Below, one piece after another: positions 43,306-52,911 of a stretch of DNA of 64,000 bases. The DNA comes from Pseudomonas sp. 5P_3.1_Bac2 (GTDB lineage: Bacteria > Pseudomonadota > Gammaproteobacteria > Pseudomonadales > Pseudomonadaceae), in the NCBI RefSeq assembly GCF_025465995.1, contig NZ_JANLNY010000006.1, positions 558,001-622,000 on the forward strand. Reading direction: 5' to 3'. The notes under the pieces are model-generated. The model was given only the letters and a program-made list of their open reading frames with translations. It searched no databases and was not told the origin of the DNA. Made by a program: the position numbers and the translations under genes. Within the stretch, counting starts at the first letter, position 1. Each line of letters begins with the position of its first letter.

Positions 43306-44361
43306 ATGAATAGCTTGTTGTTGCACTGTCGCCCCGGCTTTGAAAACGAACTTTGCGCGGAAATCTCCGAACACGCTGCTCGCCAGCAAGTTGGCGGCTA
43401 CGCCAAGGCCAAGCCGAACAGCGCCTATGTGGAATTTATCTGCGGCGAGGCGGCTGAGGCCGAACGCTTAATCAATGAGCTGCGCTTCAGCCAACTGATC
43501 TTTGCCAGGCAGTGGGCTCAAGGGCAGTTTATCGAGCTGCCGGAGAAGGACCGCATCAGCGTGCTGCTGGCGCAGCTGCAAGAGCTGCCGGTATTCGGCA
43601 GTCTGTGGTTGGAGGTGCTGGACACCAACGAGGGCAAAGAGCTTTCTAACTTCTGTAAAAAATTCGAAGTGCCGCTGCGCACTGCGCTGCGCAAGGCGGG
43701 CAAGTTGGTTGAAGACGACAGCAAGCCGCGCCTGTTGCTGACCTTTAAAAGTGGCCGTGAAGTGTTTGTTGGCAAGGCTGCGCCGCGTAACTCGGCGCAG
43801 TGGCCCATGGGTATCCCGCGTTTGAAGTTCCCCCGCGAGGCGCCGAGCCGTTCGACGCTTAAGCTGGAGGAGGCCTGGCACACCTTTATTCCCCGTGCGC
43901 AGTGGGATGAGCGCTTGTCCGATGAAATGACCGGGGTCGACCTCGGTGCTGCGCCCGGTGGCTGGACCTATCAACTGGTGAAGCGCGGCATGTTGGTTAC
44001 CGCCATCGATAACGGCCCGATGGCGCAGAGTTTGATGGACACCGGTCTAGTCCAGCATCTGATGGTGGATGGTTTTACCTTCAAGCCTAAACAGCCGGTG
44101 GACTGGATGGTGTGCGACATCGTCGAGAAACCGGCGCGCAGTGCGGCCTTGCTGGCCACCTGGATCGGTGAGGGCCTGTGCCGCGAGGCGGTGGTCAACC
44201 TCAAGCTGCCGATGAAGCAGCGCTATGCCGAAGTGCAGCGCTTGCTGACGCGCCTAGAAGAAGATTTTGCTGCACGTAAAATCAAGGTGTCGATTGCTTG
44301 CAAGCAGCTGTATCACGATCGTGAAGAGGTGACCTGTCACCTGCGTCGCCTGAGTAAGTAA
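43306..44361 (+). CDS. rlmM: 23S rRNA C2498 2-prime-O-ribose methyltransferase RlmM
   Basis: Protein of 351 residues. An N-terminal THUMP-like region (LLHCRPGFENELCAEI) is followed by a Rossmann methyltransferase domain with the SAM motif DLGAAPGGWTYQL near 212 and the catalytic-type K-D-K-E set (VCDIVEKPAR, NLKLPMKQRY). RlmM methylates the ribose of C2498 in 23S rRNA. GAGG stands six bases before ATG 43306; two codons upstream another ATG exists. Confidence 0.94.
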   Translation: MNSLLLHCRPGFENELCAEISEHAARQQVGGYAKAKPNSAYVEFICGEAAEAERLINELRFSQLIFARQWAQGQFIELPEKDRISVLLAQLQELPVFGSLWLEVLDTNEGKELSNFCKKFEVPLRTALRKAGKLVEDDSKPRLLLTFKSGREVFVGKAAPRNSAQWPMGIPRLKFPREAPSRSTLKLEEAWHTFIPRAQWDERLSDEMTGVDLGAAPGGWTYQLVKRGMLVTAIDNGPMAQSLMDTGLVQHLMVDGFTFKPKQPVDWMVCDIVEKPARSAALLATWIGEGLCREAVVNLKLPMKQRYAEVQRLLTRLEEDFAARKIKVSIACKQLYHDREEVTCHLRRLSK

Positions 44362-44440
44362 GCCGTGTTTTGGCACAAGGCCACAGATAGCCTCTGCTGT
44401 GGCTTTGGGCCAAAATGGCGGCCTGTAATTGGAGTTTGTT

Positions 44441-44692
44441 ATGTCTTTGCAAAATACCGCTACGCCCGATGACACCCTCGATGCCAGCGGTTTGAACTGC
44501 CCTGAGCCAGTGATGATGTTGCACAACAAGGTGCGTGATTTACCGGCTGGAGGCCTGCTTAAGGTGATTGCCACCGACCCCTCGACCCGCCGCGATATTC
44601 CCAAGTTTTGCGTGTTCTTAGGCCACGAGTTGGTCGAGCAGGCGCAAGAGAACGATACCTACCTCTACCTGATCCGCAAAAAGCTCGACTGA
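44441..44692 (+). CDS. tusA: Sulfur carrier protein TusA
   Basis: Small cytoplasmic sulfurtransferase of 83 residues. The signature [15 protein letters not shown] carries the persulfide cysteine Cys20. TusA passes sulfur from IscS toward tRNA 2-thiouridine synthesis and other acceptors. ATG 44441 has GGAG upstream. Its stop directly touches the stop of the converging MATE gene with no base between. Confidence 0.94.
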   Translation: MSLQNTATPDDTLDASGLNCPEPVMMLHNKVRDLPAGGLLKVIATDPSTRRDIPKFCVFLGHELVEQAQENDTYLYLIRKKLD

Positions 44693-46090
44693 TCAGGCCT
44701 TGGCTAAGTCGCTGCGCTGCGCCTGGTCGCGGATGCGTTGCCGCGCACTGCGCACGAGGCGCACGGTGAGCATCAGCGCGGCGCAGGTGAGCCCCACCAC
44801 CAAGCCTTGCCACAAGCCGCTGGGGCCGTTGGGCTGACCGAACCAATCGCTCAAACCCAGGGCGTAGCCCACGGGCAAACCAATGCCCCAATAGGCGAAC
44901 AGGGTTAGCAGCATGGTTACCCGGGTGTCTTGATAGCCGCGCAGGGCGCCGGCTGCCGTGACCTGAATGGCGTCGGAGAACTGGAACAGTGCCGCGTACA
45001 GAAGCAAGGTACTGGCCACGGCGATCACGGCAGGATCGGGGGTGTAGATCTGGGCGATGTGACGGTCTAGCAGCAGCATCAGGCTGGCCGACAGGCAAGC
45101 ATAGGCGAGCGCGGCGGCCATGCTGATACCCGCGGCAAAACGCGCCTCGCGGGGTTCGCCACGGCCCAGTGCTTGGCCAACCCGCACGGTCGCGGCCATG
45201 CCTAGGGAGTAGGGGATCATAAACACCAGCGAGCTGAAGTTGAGGGCGATTTGATGGCCCGCCACCACTGTGGCGCCCAGGCCGCCAATCAACAGGGCAA
45301 TTACGGCGAAGATGCTCGACTCGGCAAATACGGCGATGCCAATTGGCAGGCCGACGCTGATCAAGCCGCGAATCGGCGCCCACTGGGGCCAGTCAAACCG
45401 GCGGAAGACCTGACTGGGCTGGTACACCGCAGCGCTTTTGACCCACCACAACATGGCGCCAAACATGTAGATCATTACCAGCCCGCTGGCCCAGCCGCAG
45501 CCGACGCCGCCCATGGCCGGAACGCCAAGCTTGCCGTAGATAAAGATGTAGTTAAGGGGAATATTCAGCGCCAAGCCGCTCAGGCCGATCAGCATGCTCG
45601 GCCGGGTGCGGCCGAGGGCATCGCTAAAGCAGCGCAGCACGTAATACAGGGCCATGGCCGGGAAGCCGCAGGCAATGCCTTGTAAGTAGCCCATGGCCAG
45701 GCTGATCAACTGCGGGTCAACATGCATTAGCTGCAGAACAAATTCAGCATTCCACAGCAACAGTGCGCCCGTAAGGCCGACCACAATGGCCAGCCACATG
45801 GCTTGACGCAGCAGCGGGCCAATCTCTTGCTCCTGCTCGGCGCCAAAGAAATGCGCGACCTTGGGCGTGGTGGCCAGCAGAATGCCGGTCATCAATAGGA
45901 ATACCGGTACCCAAATCGAATTGCCCAGCGCCACCGCCGCCAAGTCCTGTGGGCTGACCCGGCCGGCCATCACCGCATCGACAAAGCCCATGGCGGTGCT
46001 GGCCAGTTGGGCAATGATGATCGGGGTGGCGAGCTTGAGCAGGCTACCCAGTTCAGCGCGAATCCGTTGCGGGCGAGTTTGGGCGGGCAT
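44693..46090 (-). CDS. MATE family multidrug efflux transporter (NorM-like)
   Basis: Inner-membrane transporter of 465 residues with about twelve hydrophobic segments in two similar halves. Family motifs are LATPIIIAQLASTAMGFVDA at the start and YALGLSDWFG plus GALRGYQDTRVTM in the second half. It exports cationic compounds with sodium or protons. It is convergent with tusA and divergent from pdxB. Confidence 0.9.
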   Translation of the reverse strand: MPAQTRPQRIRAELGSLLKLATPIIIAQLASTAMGFVDAVMAGRVSPQDLAAVALGNSIWVPVFLLMTGILLATTPKVAHFFGAEQEQEIGPLLRQAMWLAIVVGLTGALLLWNAEFVLQLMHVDPQLISLAMGYLQGIACGFPAMALYYVLRCFSDALGRTRPSMLIGLSGLALNIPLNYIFIYGKLGVPAMGGVGCGWASGLVMIYMFGAMLWWVKSAAVYQPSQVFRRFDWPQWAPIRGLISVGLPIGIAVFAESSIFAVIALLIGGLGATVVAGHQIALNFSSLVFMIPYSLGMAATVRVGQALGRGEPREARFAAGISMAAALAYACLSASLMLLLDRHIAQIYTPDPAVIAVASTLLLYAALFQFSDAIQVTAAGALRGYQDTRVTMLLTLFAYWGIGLPVGYALGLSDWFGQPNGPSGLWQGLVVGLTCAALMLTVRLVRSARQRIRDQAQRSDLAKA

Positions 46091-46253
46091 TCAGTGCATC
46101 CAAGCAGGTGAGCAAACGCGCAAGTTTACGCGCTGACTAGTTGCTCAGGAAAGTTTGTGCCTCCCCATCGGTCTGCCCGGCTTGGCCAATGTGCTTGTGC
46201 CAAGGGCGGTATGCAGCCTGCTAGAATGCCGGACTGATTTGCGGAGCCCTGCC

Positions 46254-47396
46254 ATGCGCATTGTTGCTGACGAAAATATTCCCCTGCTGGATGAGTTTTT
46301 TGCCGAGTTCGGCTCCATCACCCGGCTACCTGGCCGGCGCATCGATGCTGCCAGCGTGGCCCAGGCCGATGTGCTGTTAGTGCGTTCAGTGACCGAGGTG
46401 GACGCCGCCCTGTTAAAAGACTCCCCGGTTAAGTTTGTCGGCACCTGCACCATCGGTACTGATCACCTAGACCTCGATTATTTCCAGCAAGCCGGCATTG
46501 GTTGGGCCCGTGCGCCAGGCTGTAACGCCCGTGGCGTGGTCGACTATGTGCTGAGCAGTTTATTGCTGCTGGCGGAGCAACAAGGCCAGGCTCTCGCCAG
46601 TCGCACCTATGGGGTGGTGGGCGTTGGTCAGGTTGGTGGGCGCTTACTTAAGGTGTTGCGTGCTTTGGGCTGGAAGGTATTGGCTTGCGATCCGCTGCGC
46701 CAAGCCCGTGAAGGTGGCGACTACGTCAGCCTTGAGCAGGTGCTGGAGCAGTGCGATGTGCTCAGCCTGCACACGCCTTTAACCCGTGAAGGCGAGCATG
46801 CCACTCATCACTTGTTAGATGCGGCGCGTTTGGCTGCGCTTAATCCGGGCACTTGGCTGATCAATGCCAGCCGTGGCGCGGTGGTGGATAACGCCGCACT
46901 GCGCGAGCTGCTTAAACGGCGCAAGGACCTCCAAGTGGTGTTGGACGTGTGGGAGGGCGAGCCGCAGGCCGATGTCGAGTTGGCCGGCCTGTGCCGGATC
47001 GCCACGCCGCATATCGCAGGCTACAGCCTTGAGGGCAAGCTGCGCGGCACGGCGCAGATCTATGACGCCTGGTGCGCCCACCAGGGCATGGCGCCACGGC
47101 GGCGTTTGGCTGAGTTGATGCCTACGCCTTGGCTGCCCAGTGTGACCCTGGATGCCAGTGCTGATCTGAGCTGGGCACTGACCACCCTGTGCCGTTCGGT
47201 GTATGACCCACGGGCGGACGACGCGAATTTCCGCCGCAGCTTAGTCGGTGATGTGCAGGCACGCCGCGCGGGCTTTGATGCGCTGCGCAAAAGCTATCCG
47301 GTGCGGCGTGAGATTGATGGTTTGCAGGTGCAGGTAAACGGCTCAGCCCCGGCACTGGTTAGTTTGATCGAGGCGCTGGGGGCTAAGCCGCTGTAA
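46254..47396 (+). CDS. pdxB: Erythronate-4-phosphate dehydrogenase
   Basis: NAD-dependent enzyme of 380 residues in pyridoxal phosphate synthesis. It begins [16 protein letters not shown], has the Rossmann loop [16 protein letters not shown], catalytic Arg in NASRGAVVD, Glu in VWEGEP and His in ATPHIAGYS. The C-terminal PdxB-specific dimerisation domain ([14 protein letters not shown]) separates it from other 2-hydroxyacid dehydrogenases. GGAG precedes ATG 46254; the longer frame to 46155 is not used. Confidence 0.95.
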   Translation: MRIVADENIPLLDEFFAEFGSITRLPGRRIDAASVAQADVLLVRSVTEVDAALLKDSPVKFVGTCTIGTDHLDLDYFQQAGIGWARAPGCNARGVVDYVLSSLLLLAEQQGQALASRTYGVVGVGQVGGRLLKVLRALGWKVLACDPLRQAREGGDYVSLEQVLEQCDVLSLHTPLTREGEHATHHLLDAARLAALNPGTWLINASRGAVVDNAALRELLKRRKDLQVVLDVWEGEPQADVELAGLCRIATPHIAGYSLEGKLRGTAQIYDAWCAHQGMAPRRRLAELMPTPWLPSVTLDASADLSWALTTLCRSVYDPRADDANFRRSLVGDVQARRAGFDALRKSYPVRREIDGLQVQVNGSAPALVSLIEALGAKPL

Positions 47397-47413
47397 ATCG
47401 GCCTGGGCTGGGT

Positions 47414-47593
47414 TTAGCGACGTTTGAAAATCGGTCGTGGTTGCGTGGCCCGGGCCAGCGCCTGCTCCAGTTCGCGGCAGGCTTGTTGGATCATGTCTTC
47501 GGTGATGGGCTGTTCTTGCCCGTGTTCATCCACCACATAACCGCGGCTGCTGCGTGGCTTGCATGGTGCTGGTTTTACGGATGTGGCTTGCAT
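47414..47593 (-). CDS. PA1571-type small protein
   Basis: Protein of 59 residues starting MQATSVKPAPCKPRSSRGYV, then DEHGQEQPITEDMIQQACREL. It matches the small PA1571 family of pseudomonads, whose function is unknown. The basic N-terminus and short amphipathic helix suggest a binding protein. It is convergent with pdxB. Confidence 0.7.
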   Translation of the reverse strand: MQATSVKPAPCKPRSSRGYVVDEHGQEQPITEDMIQQACRELEQALARATQPRPIFKRR

Positions 47594-47686
47594 GTTCGGA
47601 ACCCTCTGGGATTTGCGGTGGCGCAAGTGTAGGAGGGGTGGATGACTAAAGGATGACCGCCGCTACGGCTCGGATTAGAGGGTGTT

Positions 47687-48802
47687 ATGGCGCTGTTTCG
47701 CATTGGTTTGATCATTAACCCACTGGCAGGCTTGGGCGGCCCGGCGGGCTTTAAAGGCAGTGATGGGATGGCTGCCCAGGCCCAGGCGCTGGGCATCGAG
47801 GCCAAGGCTGGGCAGCGCACGCAAATTGCCCTCGAGCAGTTATTGCCACTTAAAGATCGGCTGCAGTTCGTCTGTTTACCCGCCGCCATGGGCGCCGACC
47901 TGTTGGCGCAGATGGGCTTTAACCACCAAGTGCTCGGCCATTTGTCGGCGGCGCCCAGCACGGCTGAGGACACCCGCACGGCGGTGCAGCTTCTGCAACA
48001 ACAAGGCGTGGCCCTGATTCTATTTGCCGGCGGCGACGGTACTGCCCGCGATATTTGCGCGGCGGTGCGCGCCGGCCAGCCGGTGCTGGGCATTCCGGCC
48101 GGGGTGAAGATTCAGTCCGGGGTGTATGCCGTTAGTCCCAAGGCAGCCGGTGAACTGTGCGTGCGTTTGGTCGAAGGCGGCTTGGTGCGTTTGGGGAATG
48201 CCGAGGTACGCGATATCGACGAAAGCGCTCTGCGCGAGGGGCGGGTGACTGCCCGCTGGTATGGCGAGCTGACCGTGCCGCAAGAGGGCGGCTTTGTGCA
48301 GCAGGTCAAACAAGGGGGTGTGGAGTCTGAGGAGTTGGTGCTGGCGGAGCTGGCCGACTGGTTGCAGGAAAGCTGGCAGGACGATGTGCGTTATGTCTTC
48401 GGCCCCGGCTCGACCCTGCACGGCTTGGCGCACAACCTAGGCTTGGACACCACCTTGCTGGGTGTAGATGTGATCGAGAACGGCCAAGTGCTCGCCCGTG
48501 ATGTTAATGAAGCGCAGTTGTTTGAGTTAGTAGAAGGTCGTCCGGCCATGCTGTTGGTCACGGCTATTGGCGGTCAGGGCCATATTATCGGGCGTGGTAA
48601 CCAGCAGATCAGCCCGCGGGTGCTGCGTGCGGTGGGCCTTGAGCAGCTACGCGTGGTGGCAACCAAACGCAAGTTGGCCACCCTTGAAGGGCGTGCGTTA
48701 CTGGTCGACAGTGGCGATGTCCAGTTGGATGCGGACTTCCCTGACGCGCTGCGCGTGTGGGCGGGTTACCGGGAAGAGTTGCTTTATCCCGTGGCGCACT
48801 GA
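47687..48802 (+). CDS. ATP-NAD kinase family protein (COG3199)
   Basis: Protein of 371 residues. The N-terminus (FRIGLIINPLAGLGGPAGFK) and the kinase-type loop FAGGDGTARDIC near residue 114 are typical of the ATP-NAD/AcoX kinase family. GIPAGVKIQSGVYAVSP and the C-terminal VATKRKLATLEGRALLVDSG complete the domain. It differs from the housekeeping NAD kinase, so the substrate is uncertain. Confidence 0.85.
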   Translation: MALFRIGLIINPLAGLGGPAGFKGSDGMAAQAQALGIEAKAGQRTQIALEQLLPLKDRLQFVCLPAAMGADLLAQMGFNHQVLGHLSAAPSTAEDTRTAVQLLQQQGVALILFAGGDGTARDICAAVRAGQPVLGIPAGVKIQSGVYAVSPKAAGELCVRLVEGGLVRLGNAEVRDIDESALREGRVTARWYGELTVPQEGGFVQQVKQGGVESEELVLAELADWLQESWQDDVRYVFGPGSTLHGLAHNLGLDTTLLGVDVIENGQVLARDVNEAQLFELVEGRPAMLLVTAIGGQGHIIGRGNQQISPRVLRAVGLEQLRVVATKRKLATLEGRALLVDSGDVQLDADFPDALRVWAGYREELLYPVAH

Positions 48803-48970
48803 GACGAAGCGCAATAGCTGAACAGTGCGGCCAGGGCGAGTCACTCACTGTGCTGCCTTGAGGTTTAGGAAAACGCCCCCACCTAGGCTTTAGCGCTGCT
48901 GGCGAAGCCTTCGCAACTAACGGCTGCGAGCGCTGCCTATGTGGTCCAACCCTCTGCCCAGTGAGACGCT

Positions 48971-50746
48971 ATGTCAGCTTCGTTAAGTTCCAGTCGTCGT
49001 GAATCTTTACGTATGGCCTGGGGGTTTATTGCCCCGTATCGCTGGCGCGTGGTGGGTGCGCTGGTGGCGCTGCTGTTTACTGCCGCGATCACGTTGTCCA
49101 TGGGCCAAGGTATCCGCTTGTTGGTCGACCACGGTCTGGCGACGCAGTCGGCCCAGGCGCTGCAGAAATCCATTGGTCTGTTTTTCGTCTTGGTGCTGGC
49201 TTTGGCCCTCGGCACTTACGCGCGCTTTTATCTGGTGTCATGGATTGGCGAGCGCTTTGTCGCCGATATCCGCAAGAAGGTGTTCAACCATCTGGTGGAG
49301 CTGCACCCGGGCTTCTATGAAAGTAACCGCAGCTCGGAAATCCAGTCGCGCTTAACCGCTGATACCACTTTGCTGCAGTCGGTGATCGGTTCATCGCTGT
49401 CGATGGCTCTGCGCAACCTGATCATGTTGCTCGGGGGTGCGGTGCTGTTGGTGATCACCAACGCCAAACTCAGTGGCATCGTGCTGCTGGCCTTGCCCTT
49501 GGTGGTGGCGCCGATTCTGCTGTTTGGCCGGCGTGTACGCAGCTTGTCGCGGCAAAGCCAGGATCGCATTGCCGATGTGGGGAGCTATGTTGGCGAGGCT
49601 TTGGGGCAAATCAAAACCGTGCAAGCCTACAACCATCAGGCTGAGGACATGCGCCGCTTTGGTCGGTCGGCCGAGGCTGCCTTTGATGTGGCACGCCAAC
49701 GCATCGCCCAGCGCGCTTGGCTGATTACGGTGGTGATTGTGCTGGTGCTGGGCGCCGTGGGCGTGATGCTGTGGGTTGGCGGCATGGATGTGATCGCCGG
49801 GCGCATCAGCGGCGGCGAGCTGGCGGCCTTTGTGTTTTACAGCCTGATCGTGGGCTCCTCGTTCGGCACCTTGAGTGAGGTGATTGGCGAGTTGCAGCGC
49901 GCGGCAGGGGCGGCGGAGCGCATCAGCGAGTTGCTCCAGGCGCAGAACTTGATCACCGCGCCCGCGACCGAGGTGCGCAAGCTTGAGCATCCCGTAGAGG
50001 GGCGCATCGAGCTTAAGGACTTGCACTTCGCTTACCCGTCACGGCCCGAACGCAACGCCTTGGACGGCATTAATTTGCAGGTGAAGGCCGGGGAGACGCT
50101 GGCCTTGGTCGGGCCTTCCGGGGCGGGTAAGTCGACCCTGTTCGATCTGCTGCTGCGCTTTTTTGATCCGCAGCAAGGCGCCATCCTGATCGATGGCCAG
50201 CCGATTGCCGAGCTTGATCCCCATGATCTGCGCCATGCCTTCGCTTGGGTATCGCAAAGCCCGGCACTGTTCTTTGGCAGCGTGGAGGACAACATCCGTT
50301 ATGGGCGCAGTGACGCCAGCCTTGAGGACGTGCAGAACGCAGCCAAAGCGGCCCACGCCCATGAATTTATTCTGCAACTGCCCCAGGGCTATCAAACCCA
50401 TCTGGGCGATGCCGGCCTGGGTTTGTCCGGCGGCCAGCGCCAGCGTTTGGCGATTGCCCGGGCGCTATTGGCCGATGCGCCGATTCTGTTGTTGGATGAG
50501 GCCACCAGCGCGCTGGATGCCGAGAGTGAGCATCTGATTCAGCAAGCTTTGCCGCGTCTGATGGAAGGGCGCACGACGCTGGTGATCGCGCATCGCTTGG
50601 CCACGGTGATCAGCGCTGACCGGATTGCGGTGGTGGAGCAGGGCAAGTTGGTGGCCATCGGCAGCCATGCGCAGTTGCTCACCGACAGCCCGTTGTATGC
50701 CCGCTTAGCCCAGCTGCAGTTTGCTGACGAGGCACTGCAGGGCTAA
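48971..50746 (+). CDS. MsbA-like ABC exporter
   Basis: Half-transporter of 591 residues: six membrane spans in the first 310 residues, then an ATPase with Walker A GPSGAGKST near 380, Q-loop WVSQSPALFFGS, signature LSGGQRQRLAIARALL and Walker B ILLLDEATSALD, plus IAHRLATV with the switch His. It functions as a homodimer. It belongs to the lipid A/multidrug exporter group; whether it carries lipids cannot be told. Confidence 0.9.
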   Translation: MSASLSSSRRESLRMAWGFIAPYRWRVVGALVALLFTAAITLSMGQGIRLLVDHGLATQSAQALQKSIGLFFVLVLALALGTYARFYLVSWIGERFVADIRKKVFNHLVELHPGFYESNRSSEIQSRLTADTTLLQSVIGSSLSMALRNLIMLLGGAVLLVITNAKLSGIVLLALPLVVAPILLFGRRVRSLSRQSQDRIADVGSYVGEALGQIKTVQAYNHQAEDMRRFGRSAEAAFDVARQRIAQRAWLITVVIVLVLGAVGVMLWVGGMDVIAGRISGGELAAFVFYSLIVGSSFGTLSEVIGELQRAAGAAERISELLQAQNLITAPATEVRKLEHPVEGRIELKDLHFAYPSRPERNALDGINLQVKAGETLALVGPSGAGKSTLFDLLLRFFDPQQGAILIDGQPIAELDPHDLRHAFAWVSQSPALFFGSVEDNIRYGRSDASLEDVQNAAKAAHAHEFILQLPQGYQTHLGDAGLGLSGGQRQRLAIARALLADAPILLLDEATSALDAESEHLIQQALPRLMEGRTTLVIAHRLATVISADRIAVVEQGKLVAIGSHAQLLTDSPLYARLAQLQFADEALQG

Positions 50747-50761
50747 GGCCCTGCCGCGCTG

Positions 50762-51655
50762 TTAAACCTCGGTCTTTATGACCGGGGCCTTTTTCGCTTG
50801 CGGCTTGATGGTGGCCGCCGCGCCGGCGGAGGCGATGATGATGGCGCTGATCGCCAGCCACTGTGTCAGGCTCAGTTGCTCGCTAAGAAAGAGCAGGCCG
50901 CACAGAGCGCCGATGGCCGGCTCCATGCTCATCAAGATGCTAAAGGTGCGCGCCGGCAGGCGTGTCAGGGCGACCATCTCTAAGCTATAGGGCAGGGCCG
51001 AGGACATCACGCCCACGGCAATCGCCACCGGCAGAATATCCACGGCCAACAGGCTGCTGCCGGCTTGCCAGATGCCTACCGGCAGCACCACCAGTGCCGC
51101 AACTGTGGTGCCGAGGGCAACCGTATGGCGGCCATGCTCGGCCCCGGCTTTCTGCCCAAAGACGATATACAGCGCCCAGCACACCCCGGCACTTAGGGCC
51201 AAGGCTATGCCGATTGGGTCCAGGGCGGTGCTCGATGTCTCGCTTGGCAGCAACAGAAGCAAGCCGCAGATGGCCAGGGCGATCCAGATAAAATCCACGA
51301 CCCTGCGCGCTGACAGCAGCGCCAAGGCCAGCGGCCCGGTGAACTCCAAGGCCACCGCAATACCTAGGGGAATGGTCTTAAGCGACAGATAAAAAAGCAG
51401 GTTCATGCCGCCTAGGGAAATCCCGTAGGCGAGTAGGGCGCGCCAGGATTTGCCGGTGAGCGGTGCGCGCCACGGGCGCATGATCAGGCACAGAATGAGC
51501 GCCCCAATGCACAGGCGCATGGCCGTGGTGCCACTGGCGCCGACCACTGGAAACAAGCCTTTGGCCAGGGATGCGCCGGTCTGAATCGAACTCATCGCCA
51601 CCAGCAGTAGCAGGATGGGCAGGATAATCAGCGAAAACTGGGTGGAGCGGGGCAT
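50762..51655 (-). CDS. rhtA: DMT-family exporter (RhtA-like, threonine/homoserine)
   Basis: Protein of 297 residues with ten hydrophobic segments in two EamA halves. MSSIQTGASLAKGLFPVVGA and ALEFTGPLALALLSARR agree with the RhtA subgroup, which exports threonine and homoserine. ATG 51655 follows AAGGACAAGCT; a longer frame adds seven residues. It is convergent with the MsbA-like exporter, 15 bases between stops. Confidence 0.85.
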   Translation of the reverse strand: MPRSTQFSLIILPILLLLVAMSSIQTGASLAKGLFPVVGASGTTAMRLCIGALILCLIMRPWRAPLTGKSWRALLAYGISLGGMNLLFYLSLKTIPLGIAVALEFTGPLALALLSARRVVDFIWIALAICGLLLLLPSETSSTALDPIGIALALSAGVCWALYIVFGQKAGAEHGRHTVALGTTVAALVVLPVGIWQAGSSLLAVDILPVAIAVGVMSSALPYSLEMVALTRLPARTFSILMSMEPAIGALCGLLFLSEQLSLTQWLAISAIIIASAGAAATIKPQAKKAPVIKTEV

Positions 51656-51684
51656 AGCTTGTCCTTGGGTGTGCAATGCAATAA

Positions 51685-51711
51685 AAGAGCCGGCCTTGTG
51701 GGCCGGCTCTT
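51685..51711. terminator. Strong hairpin between rhtA-like gene and ppnP
   Basis: AAGAGCCGGCC pairs perfectly with GGCCGGCTCTT across five bases. It lies about 70 bases downstream of ppnP and just upstream of the rhtA-like gene, so it most likely terminates ppnP. Confidence 0.7.
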
Positions 51712-51779
51712 CAGATCAATTCTTGGGCGCAGGGTAAGCGCTAGCGCGTGCGTCTTCGGGGACGCACGGTTTGGTGCAG

Positions 51780-52061
51780 TTAGCGATACTCGCAGAGGTA
51801 AGCGGTATCCACTGCCACTTTCAGTTGGAATTTGCTGTTGGCCGGTACGGTGAACTGGCTGCCGGCAGCAAAAGTTTCCCAGTTCTCGGTGCCTGGCAGC
51901 TTAACGGTCAGGGCGCCGGCGACCACATGCATGATTTCCAATTGGTTGGTGCCGAACTCGTATTCGCCTGCAGCCATCACGCCAATAGTGGCGGCGCCTT
52001 GCTCCATGCCAAAGGCGATGGATTTAACGGTGCCGTCGAAGTATTCATTGACCTTAAACAT
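51780..52061 (-). CDS. ppnP: Pyrimidine/purine nucleoside phosphorylase PpnP
   Basis: Small cupin of 93 residues (DUF1255/YaiE). The pattern [36 protein letters not shown] and [18 protein letters not shown] is that of PpnP, which phosphorolyses several nucleosides. Confidence 0.93.
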   Translation of the reverse strand: MFKVNEYFDGTVKSIAFGMEQGAATIGVMAAGEYEFGTNQLEIMHVVAGALTVKLPGTENWETFAAGSQFTVPANSKFQLKVAVDTAYLCEYR

Positions 52062-52121
52062 CTGCAGATCCTCGCGAGGGACAAAAAAGGGTGGCCAGTA
52101 TGCCCAAGGGTGTTTGCCTCG

Positions 52122-52673
52122 TCATCTGCTTTGCAGGGGCAACACTAGGGGGAGTAAGCGTGCAGTGTTGCGCGCGTCGGTCAGGGCGCGATGTTGCTGG
52201 CCTTGAAAGTGCAGGCCGGCAAGCTGTAGCGCCGCTTTTAAACCGACTGGGCGGGGCAGGTGGCGGGCTTCAGCGAAACATTTCTTGAGGTTGTAATGGG
52301 GGATGGCGCTGAGTTGGCTGCTCAGTTGATGATGCAGCCACTCCTGCTCCAGCTGCAGGCGATCGTAATCGCCCCAGCTGACCCAGCCGACCAGATTCTG
52401 CTGTTGGCTCTGCAGCCAGCGCTCCATTTGCTCCCAGATCACATCAAAGGTGGCGGCGGCATCGATATCGGCCTGGTTGATGTAAGTCAGCTGGCGGCAG
52501 AACAGGGTCAGGTTAGGTCGTCTGAGTGGGCGTACAAAGCGCTGGAAATAACTGATTTCGTGGCCTGCGCTATCCACCAGGCTGGCGCCGATTTCGATAA
52601 TTTCCATATCCGAGACTGGCCAGCCGCCTTCTTCGGTGGTGGCTTCCAAGTCTATTACCAGCCAATGCGGCAT
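52122..52673 (-). CDS. DEDDh 3-prime-5-prime exonuclease (Eri1/KapD-like)
   Basis: Protein of 183 residues. Exonuclease motif I (LVIDLEAT, Asp8/Glu10), motif II (WVSWGDYDRLQLEQ) and motif III (HRALTDARNTARLL, His and Asp) are all present. The closest pattern is the ERI1-like subgroup, which acts on RNA 3-prime ends. The cellular substrate is unknown. Confidence 0.85.
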   Translation of the reverse strand: MPHWLVIDLEATTEEGGWPVSDMEIIEIGASLVDSAGHEISYFQRFVRPLRRPNLTLFCRQLTYINQADIDAAATFDVIWEQMERWLQSQQQNLVGWVSWGDYDRLQLEQEWLHHQLSSQLSAIPHYNLKKCFAEARHLPRPVGLKAALQLAGLHFQGQQHRALTDARNTARLLPLVLPLQSR

Positions 52674-52911
52674 ACGCGCTCCTTTGCATGTAGCCAGTAG
52701 GGGGGCACTGGCGGGCAGGGCTACAGCCTAATGCCCGCGACTGTTGTGTGCAATTTCGCTGAGACTGTGCTGGTGCTAGAAGGTTGTGCTCGGCATGCTG
52801 GGTGGGCTAAAAGTCGTGGCCTAAGTTAGGACGCTATGCGTGCAGGCCCAGTCGCGAAATGGCCAGGCCTGATGCAGTTGGCACACAAGATCAATCAGTA
52901 CAGAGGTGAAT

